Assembly (NCBI GenBank): GCA_037976565.1
Contig: CP137679.1
Span: forward strand, 30,200,534-30,264,533
DNA length: 64,000 nucleotides
Direction: 5' to 3'
Source of the DNA: Mesocentrotus franciscanus
Taxonomy: Eukaryota; Echinodermata; Echinoidea; Camarodonta; Strongylocentrotidae
Position numbers and translations under genes: made by a program. A model generated the notes under the pieces. It was not told the origin of the DNA, did no database searches, and saw nothing but the letters and a program-made list of their open reading frames with translations. Shown here piece by piece: positions 56,640 to 64,000 of the stretch (its first letter is position 1; each line of letters begins with the position of its first letter).

Positions 56640-58130
56640 TGCTTAGGGTGAAACCGGCGCAAACCCCCTTAATAAATCAACACAACTGGAATAGAGATTG
56701 AGAGCCACTCCTCACCCACTCCCCATCTCACCCCCGAGAGAATGCATGGCTTCTGGTAGCTCCAAGCAAAACATTTTCTGAATTTTCTGTGATTTAGTTG
56801 CTAAAAATGTAGCAAGACATTCGCATGTCTAATACCTAGTGGAGTATTTTCTATTTAATGACGGGTAATCTGTAGAATCTCTGCAATTGATTGTAATTGT
56901 TGATAAGGTTTATTGATAAACATTCAAATTCACAGCTAAAAGCTGACACATCTTGAATTTACAAATAAAATTGCATCATATAAAATACATGCAAATAGTA
57001 CAATGTAAAATAGACAAATATGACATTAATACATTCAATAATTCAATTGATATGGTAAAAGGAATAGAAAGAAAAAGAAAAGAGAAAGAAGAAAGTTGAG
57101 AAGGAGGAGAAAACAAAGGGAAAATAGTGAAAAAATGAAAGAAAGAAAGAAAAAGAACATGTGGTTGATAAAGTAAATTAAGAGTTCACAGTTGATGTTT
57201 TATAATACCAGTAATAAAATGCAGTAAACAATTAGAATTCTAATAATTTAACTGAAACAGTTACGGACCAGTATATTATCATCATGTAGATAACCTTTGA
57301 TTAATGCAGTAGCCTTGTCAATAAAACATTATAAGGATTTATATTTACACAGTGTATGTAGACAGGCTGCTATATTATAACTATACATATTGTTAAAAAT
57401 AATGGTTCTATGCAAGTATTTCAGATTAATATTTTATTAAAAAACATGGTTGAACCGTTGACTATAAGACAAGAGTTAAGAAGTGCATATAAGATTTTAT
57501 ACTTGAAGGTTCAACAGAAAGAATTCAGTATTAAAAAACTAAGATGGTTTTCTTGGCAAGGTGATAATTATTCATTAGAATGTTGAGATTGATACAAAAG
57601 CAAAGTGGTGATCTGTGTTTTGTAACATATATCATTAAAACATTAACTTTCAAATAAATTTTTCTTTTCAGGTTGTCTATATCCAAAAGATGAACAGAAG
57701 CATACTCTGTTTCATCAATCATTTCGACCCTTGTTATTATTATAATTTTAAACTCGGTGATATCCTTTGTTTAACCTGACAGTTTAATCCGAAATTAAAA
57801 CCAAATAAATTAATTTGACATTTGAAAATTAAGCAACAACAGGGCAACATTCATGTAGTAGTAGTGGTTATTTTTGTTTGTCCAAGAGTCGACCCTTGTT
57901 ATTTCTTAATATGGACTTTAATTCATATTTTGTAATGTGATACTACATTGTATGTGTGTACACAATACGATACGAGCTAATTCCTATGATGTATGATACG
58001 CGGCTATTGATGACACCCGTTGCATGCTGTATCTTTCCTCCACCTGAGGATGAAAAACCCAAGATGAGGGGGATGAGATCTGTTTCGTAGATTACTGATG
58101 GTGAGAGAAAAATAAATGAACGAGGATGAC
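56640..58130. other. Upstream flank, nothing recognised
   Basis: AT-rich; purine-rich GAAA stretch at 57055-57155. No gene found. Confidence 0.45.
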
Positions 58131-58149
58131 TCCTGAGGAAGACGGCCGC

Positions 58150-58450
58150 ATGTCATGCTGACAAGATTTTTTTTCTTTCTCCTACCCTCGCCTCATCCCG
58201 TTCTCAACAAAAAGACAACTTCATTGATACGCACGCGTAGCGTCACTGCGTCGGTTTTGCGCAGACGTGAGATGGGCGGAGAATTTTCGCGATAAATTGC
58301 AGTGCTGTTTGGCGCGCTGCGGCAAGCGGACTCCGGCTTCGCCTGCTCTGGACAGGCCCTCATCGCATCTTTCTTCAAGTTTTCTTTAATTTCTCTCTTC
58401 TCATAACGGCGTGCGAGCTAGATGCAGCGAAATGGGTGAGGGAAAGGTCA
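58150..58450. promoter_or_regulatory. GC-richer candidate control region
   Basis: CpG-rich words (ACGCACGCGTAGCGTCACTG, TTTGGCGCGCTGCGGC) in an otherwise AT-rich flank about 6 kb upstream of gfi1. No frame of note. It could be a gfi1 distal element or the start of another transcript; composition only. Confidence 0.2.
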
Positions 58451-59148
58451 TGAATATTTGTAAGGTAGACTCTTTAAGGCGAGATTGGATGAGTGGGGGA
58501 ATGCTTGATCGTAGAGGCAGGATGGAGGAGAAAAGAACATTGATCTAAGAGGATCCAAAACATGGATCTTTAAAACAGAAAAATATCCGATTCGTCCTGG
58601 CGCAAATGCCGTTGTTGGGGCCAAGGGAAGCATAACTTGATTTATGTTTTATTCTAATAGAGTGATGAAGCTGCAACAATACCATCAGCAATGATAACAA
58701 CAACATCAGCAACAATAAATAAAATAGAAAGAAATAAACCTCAATATTCCAACAACTACTTATAAACTGATACTTACTATTTAAGTAGTAGCTTTCATTG
58801 TCTCCATCACTTATACTGGTAAAGAATTTCCTGCGGATATACCTTACATCAATGTGCATTTGCTTCATTATTTTCATATACAAAATCACATACTCGAGCC
58901 CGAAGTATAAAATTTTATATTCAATAAGCTAATTATCATCATCAAATCTGTTTTTCTCTATATTAATATCGTCAGCTGATGAAATTTAAGATAAAATGAC
59001 GGAGACGTCAACCAGCAGATATTTTAGAAAATTACATTTCCAAATATTTATAGTGAGGGTCGAGAAATGCTGGTATTTGATTTTACCGGTATACTATCGT
59101 ATATGCGAACAGAGTACAGCTATTTTGATAACACTAGATAAAAGGGAC

Positions 59149-59150
<2 letters not shown>

Positions 59151-59187
<37 letters not shown>

Positions 59188-59313
59188 GAGAGAGAGAGAG
59201 AGACATAGAGAGAGAGAGAGAGAGAGAGACATAGAGAGAGAGAGAGAGACATAGAGAGAGAGAGAGAGAGATAGAGAGAGAGAGACATAGAGAGAGAGAG
59301 ACATAGAGAGAGA

Positions 59314-59349
<36 letters not shown>

Positions 59350-59350
59350 C

Positions 59351-59401
<51 letters not shown>

Positions 59402-59427
59402 GAGAGAGAGAGAGAGAGAGAGAGGGG
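59151..59427. repeat. GA array with regular ACATAG interruptions
   Basis: (GA)n of about 270 bp broken about eight times by ACATAG (plus GATAG variants), giving a higher-order periodicity. Confidence 0.95.
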
Positions 59428-59506
59428 GGTGCTAATTATACACTACTGCCTATTGAGTTGGAATAATTTTTCTTACCTCTTTTCATGAAATGATTTTGGT
59501 TCATCC

Positions 59507-60044
59507 TTAAAGATACTATGTCCCTTTTGCAGCCAACATCAAATTCTGTAGAACTTTGCAGGAATTATGAATATGTCATGTATGTCCTATCTGTGAAATT
59601 TAAACGTTAGCAGTGTCCTAATATTCAAATTATGCAAGGAAACCAGTTTACTTGCTAGACTTCACTGTCAGACACTATTGAGTGACTGACTGGCTTTTTC
59701 ATCTTTGGTAATAACATACATAAAATGAGCTGTAAAGGGTACATGAGCATTTGTCTACATCAATAACCCACTTCTTGTAATGGCCAAAATTAAACTGATT
59801 GAATCTTTGCGCAGCATAAAACGTACGACCATTCGGTACAATGGTCTGAAAAATCAGACTATTACTTACTGGCTCTATAGCTCCTAAGTCGATTCGACAA
59901 CTAATAGTCGTTATTTTCCCACTTAAAGACATTTTCAAGCCCCCCTTTTTTTAGGGAAGTTCTAAATTAGTATTGTCTTTCAAATGCCGTTGGAATTTAA
60001 CCTTTTCATTTTTTTGGCCTGCAAATGGGACATAGTACCTTTAA
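59507..60044 (+). mobile_element. TTAA-flanked MITE, family 1, copy B (complete)
   Basis: Left terminus TTAA then AGATACTATGTCCC (59511-59524), extending to TTTTGCAGCC; right terminus GGCCTGCAAATGGGACATAG then TACCT, followed by TTAA (60041-60044). TTAA at both outer edges fits a piggyBac-type target, although the terminal bases are not classic piggyBac. 538 bp, no transposase. Positions 59620-60044 match 3590-4012. Confidence 0.8.
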
Positions 60045-60058
60045 CATGTAAAGTTTAT

Positions 60059-60378
60059 GGGTGGTATTCTCTTAAGTTAAGCCGGGACTAAGTCTAGACT
60101 AAACAAGAATTTTAGTTCACACTTCTATAGAATGCTAGGTTTCATCTTCCTCCTTCAATATTCATGACAAAGATAATCTACCAAAGACTTTATTAAAATT
60201 CAGTTCATACTCATATTATCTTTTCTTCCCATTTCATTGCAAAATTAATTTTTGGACACTTTTCATTGCAGGATTAAAATAATCTGTACAGGGAAAATGA
60301 GTTGGCAACAGGCACTCCATAAAAGTGTGAACTAGTTAAGCCGAGCTTAACTTAGTTCGCGCTATCGGAATACCACCC
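60059..60378 (+). mobile_element. 320-bp inverted-repeat element (family 3), TAT/TA-flanked
   Basis: Termini GGGTGGTATTC (60059) and GAATACCACCC (to 60378), with inner TAAGTTAAGCC / GGCTTAACT-type repeats in inverted order. TAT lies on both outer sides, compatible with a TA or TAT target. Non-coding; starts 14 bp after the family 1 element. Confidence 0.7.
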
Positions 60379-61075
60379 TATATCTTCTCAGAATGTGATC
60401 AACCTCCACGACTCCGTAGATTAATTAGTGAAGTTCTAAGATGATATATATATATATATATTACCTATCAACAACAAATCATAATTATTGTCACAATCAT
60501 TAATTTCACGAAAAGAGTTAAGAATAAATCATTAATATTTTATGAACAACTGTAGAGTACATGCTTTATAACGTATATTCTTAACAAAGAGGAAAGAATG
60601 GAACCGTGTTACGATTTTATTGATCTTAATGATGGCAGATATATTTGATACTTCCTTATATATTATATATAATTCAATTTTATCTTACTAATTCTGCTTC
60701 TGAACGCTATATTGTCCTAAATACATTGCGAATATACCTTTTAAGCTTTTCAGTTTTAGCACAGCGTATAATAACAATTGAGAACGCACGGTTCGTGTTA
60801 AAATGGTAAGCATATAAATCACCAACTAATCAAATCATATAAAACACAATTATCACTTTACACGTAATATGTATAATTATGTAGGCCTATATATCATAAA
60901 GAAAGTAGAATTTAGCAATTTTTGACCTAATTTTGATTTACTGGTTTATCACACAAGCCTATTATACGGCTGCAGTCAGTGTATACTCTTGAAGAAAAGT
61001 AGACACACAATATTTGAATTCATTAAATTAATATAATGTAAACAAAGCACTGACTTTTTATTAAACATACAATGT
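60379..61075. other. Upstream flank, nothing recognised
   Basis: Very AT-rich with a (AT)n at about 60444-60461. No feature supported. Confidence 0.45.
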
Positions 61076-61079
61076 TAAA

Positions 61080-61430
61080 AGGGCATTCCATAACACGACT
61101 AACCTTGCTCGATGATGACACCTAAAGCAGTCTACCGCGTCTGCGAAGCGAAGCGCGCCAAGGAAAAATTAATAAATCGCGGGCTTTGTGTGTTTATCTG
61201 CCTGGCTACATGGTGAAGTGGAGTCTAATTATGAGTGATTTATACTCATCAGAGCTCGTCCCGACTCCCTTCCAGCTCCTTTAATCAAATTTGCGTCATC
61301 GTCTTAATAATATCATCGCCTAAATTAGCCTCCCGAGGATAATCGCTTTCCCACATCACCCCTTCTATCTCGGGTTCGTTAAAGAATCTTGTACTACCCT
61401 TTCTCGCTCCCTCGATCCTCGATTGCTTCC
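61080..61430. promoter_or_regulatory. Motif-rich, GC-richer candidate control region
   Basis: Contains GAAGCGAAGCGCGCC, CTTTAATCAAATTTGCGTCA, homeodomain-type TAATTATGAG and CCTAAATTAG, and AGGATAATCG. No coding frame. Composition and motif density only. Confidence 0.2.
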
Positions 61431-62190
61431 CTGGCAAGTAAAAAAATCTGGAGCTATGTAATAAACACCTTCATAGCACACATGGCGTAATTAAAAAGGT
61501 ATAATAACCACAGATACACGCTTCTGGCGCCATATTTTGCCCCCCCCCCGAAGGAAACACATGTAAGAATGATTTTGAAAAATCAGATCGCAAACTGAGA
61601 TATTATGATCTCTCCAGGCATGACTATATAAACAGATACATACAATTTTCCGTTTCCCCCTTTTTCTGGATGTTATTTTCAGTGATTTGAGCGAATTATC
61701 TATGTTGCGGAATGATGAACTCTGTATAAGGTTGATGATTTTGCATTGTTTTGTTACAGTATGGTAAAATATTTAAGTTTGTCTTATCTTAGCTAGTGTT
61801 TTTTTTTTAACAAAGTGGCTACGCGAAACGCAAGATTAAAAAATAAAATTGTTGACACTCGATTGTGAAATATCAATAGATACCGATATATTTTTTTTAA
61901 AATTAATAATAATCAAAAGTTAACTAATGATTTATACAACAATTTGAGACATAAAATTCTTCATAAGAATACTTTGTCCCTCTCATTCTCTTTCTTTTCT
62001 GTCTCCTTTAAAACTATTATTTAGAATGCTAAGCGTATGATTATAAAGGAGAGAGAATAAGATGGGCGCATAAAGTCGTTATAATTTATCAATTCAATGC
62101 AATGGATGTGTAGTGCACTAAAAATGTCTTTGCACAACTTTGTAGATCCTGAGTACATCAATTGTGATGTCTAAAGGATTTAAGAATGTA
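61431..62190. other. Upstream flank, nothing recognised
   Basis: AT-rich; C-run at 61541-61550. No feature supported. Confidence 0.45.
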
Positions 62191-62196
62191 TAATAT

Positions 62197-62472
62197 GATG
62201 ATATGATGATAGTTATGATGGCGGCGTGTTAATGATGATGATTATGTTGATGATGGTGATGATGGTGGTGATGATGATGGTGATGGTGCTGATGATGGTG
62301 ATGAAGGTGGTGATGGTGATGATAGCGATGATGATGGTGGTGGTGATGATGATGATGATGATGATGATGATTAATTATGATGATGGTGGTGATGACGATG
62401 TTGGTGATGATGATGATGATGATGATGATGATGCATTTGATAGTGATGATAAAACAGCATCTAATGATAATT
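62197..62472. repeat. GAT trinucleotide array
   Basis: Imperfect (GAT)n/(GGT)n over about 270 bp. The poly-Met/Val and poly-His frames here are artefacts. Confidence 0.95.
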
Positions 62473-64000
62473 GATATCGCTAGTGAGTATCTCCCTTCTT
62501 TATACATTCTTTGACATGTAACAGCATGGCTTCATTACTTTTCTTTGTATCAACTTTTGATATATGTAGCTGTAAAACTTTCAGGTCATCTCAGAGTGTA
62601 ACCCAACGGTCAAATAAGGCGCTAACATTTTGCTTCTCTCTCCCGCTTCTCCAAGCCAAAACGTTCCAACCATACTGTTTTCTCCTGGACCCTAATTATA
62701 GATCGGCTGTTGATTTAAGGGCATGCATCACCAGAAGATGCTCCCGATATGTTTCCAAGACGTTGCTTTAGGTAGAAGACGCAAGTTTTGATGGCTCTGA
62801 CCTATTCACCGCTGTCCTAACTTCTTTTCCAACCTGTTCCATGATGGAATAAGCATTTGGTGGTGTCACTTGTCGGTACTATCGTGCGGAATACTGACAT
62901 TTTTCTTTCGCAGACGACAGTTCGCGATAGTGCAAAAAAGTGTTTTCTCTTTTCCCGCGCGTTCGCTGTCTACCTGCTTGCTTCGGGAAAAGATTTTATT
63001 TTGGGGAAAATGAAAAATCGTCACACACTGTTATGATATGGTTATGTCAATATTCACTGCACGGTCATTAAAAGCGCATTCAAGATGTGACGATGCATGT
63101 TGGGTCATTTTTTCTCCAAAGGCGTGAAAAAAATGTACCGGGAGTTTGGCGTAAAAAATGACATAGTGTGTTGTAATAATTTGTCCCTGTTTAGTCATTT
63201 TTGTAATGTATTTGGATATATCTATCGTTAAAATTCATGTGAATGCCTGTTAAACGTAATCACTTTCCAGGGGGAAAAAATTCCAAACAACAAACAAACA
63301 AACAAAACAAATCACACACCAAGATTGTGCCATAATGCTCTATTTATCTAATTCATATCATATGTGATCAGTTTACTGAATATCATTCTAAGTCTTAACC
63401 CCTCTTTTACAAAGCATTACATTATTTAATTTTGGTTCGAAATACTGCATAGGCCTGCGCATCGGTAGATGATAATATCGTCGACAAATCACTGAACTGT
63501 ACGGGGTCCACAGCCAGACCAATAAACACAATACAGGATGAGCAATGTGTACTGCTCGTAGGGGGCGCTCTTAAAGAGAAAGGGATGAGTAGTGAAAGTG
63601 AATATAATTACTTTCCATTATAACATAGGTCACCGCGTAAAATTGACGCAAACAATTTTTGTTCTATCTTCTCCCCCAAAGTGTCTTTCAAAAATAAAAC
63701 AAGAATGAAAAAACGAACAAAAACAAAAATTCAACTAAAATAATTCGTTAAGCAAGATTGTTTTAATATTGACAATCGCCCTATTATACCCCCCCCCCAC
63801 CAAAAATATCGATAGGACAACACCAGATAGTAAATGTAGGCTAGTGATGATGGGGATATATTCACATTGGTAGATTAAATTTGCATTGATCCCATTAGAT
63901 TTCAAGCTTTGTTTCAAATCTCCCGAAGTAATAGTCCCAAGAAATAGACGTCCGTCATGATTTAATTACAAGTTATCTCACTCTAATATTTCCTCTTTTT
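62473..64000. other. Upstream flank, nothing recognised
   Basis: AT-rich sequence with a C-run at about 63789-63798. No exon, RNA gene or element supported. Confidence 0.45.

Noticed and set aside
59094..59400. Poly Ser-Leu-Met frames
   Set aside because: Translation of the GA/ACATAG array.
62226..62507. Poly-Met/Val and poly-His frames
   Set aside because: Translation of the GAT trinucleotide array.

Overview
This is eukaryotic, AT-rich, repeat-laden DNA with one gene that can be read end to end: a Gfi1-family transcriptional repressor on the minus strand, split into four coding exons over about 34 kb (52163 down to 18312). The protein model is 563 residues. It has an N-terminal SNAG motif (MPRSFL...), a long Pro/Ser/His-rich middle, six C2H2 zinc fingers whose sequence is diagnostic for Gfi1/Gfi1b, and an unusual 49-residue tail after the last finger. 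All three introns are phase 1 and obey GT/AG, and the four exons join without a frame break.

The SNAG plus six-finger layout, the very large introns, the TAGGCCTA-type words scattered through the window, the dense dinucleotide tracts and the many small inverted-repeat elements suggest an invertebrate deuterostome, most likely an echinoderm such as a sea urchin. That placement is inference; no species marker was found.

Layout. 1-15.9 kb: left flank, no convincing complete gene. It holds a hAT-like terminus, GA/CT tracts, copies of several MITE families, a degraded non-LTR retrotransposon 3' end with reverse-transcriptase C-terminal coding sequence, and at 12.2-12.9 kb a curious array of four diverged units, the first with an intact exon-like reading frame. 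15.9-18.3 kb: presumed gfi1 3' UTR and termination zone, with candidate poly(A) signals, a near-perfect 74-bp hairpin and a 68-75 bp minisatellite. 18.3-52.2 kb: gfi1 exons 4, 3, 2, 1 (read leftward) and introns of 13.1, 7.9 and 11.2 kb, which contain a tRNA-derived SINE, a homogeneous 125-bp satellite, a 208-bp tandem duplication, a TTA-flanked MITE and long GA tracts. 52.2-53.1 kb: 5' UTR and probable promoter with CCAAT boxes and a GATA site. 53.1-64 kb: upstream flank with a cluster of MITEs, a GC-rich TTA-flanked element, a 270-bp GA array and a GAT array.

Because only one gene is confidently present, the biology of the window is mostly gfi1 and its regulation: a LSD1/CoREST-recruiting repressor with large introns that probably house its control elements. 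The most noteworthy non-genic material is the set of at least six inverted-repeat transposon families, some nested or abutting, and the exon-like array at 12.2 kb. I did not see a CRISPR array, operon, tRNA/rRNA gene, LTR retrotransposon or viral genome.
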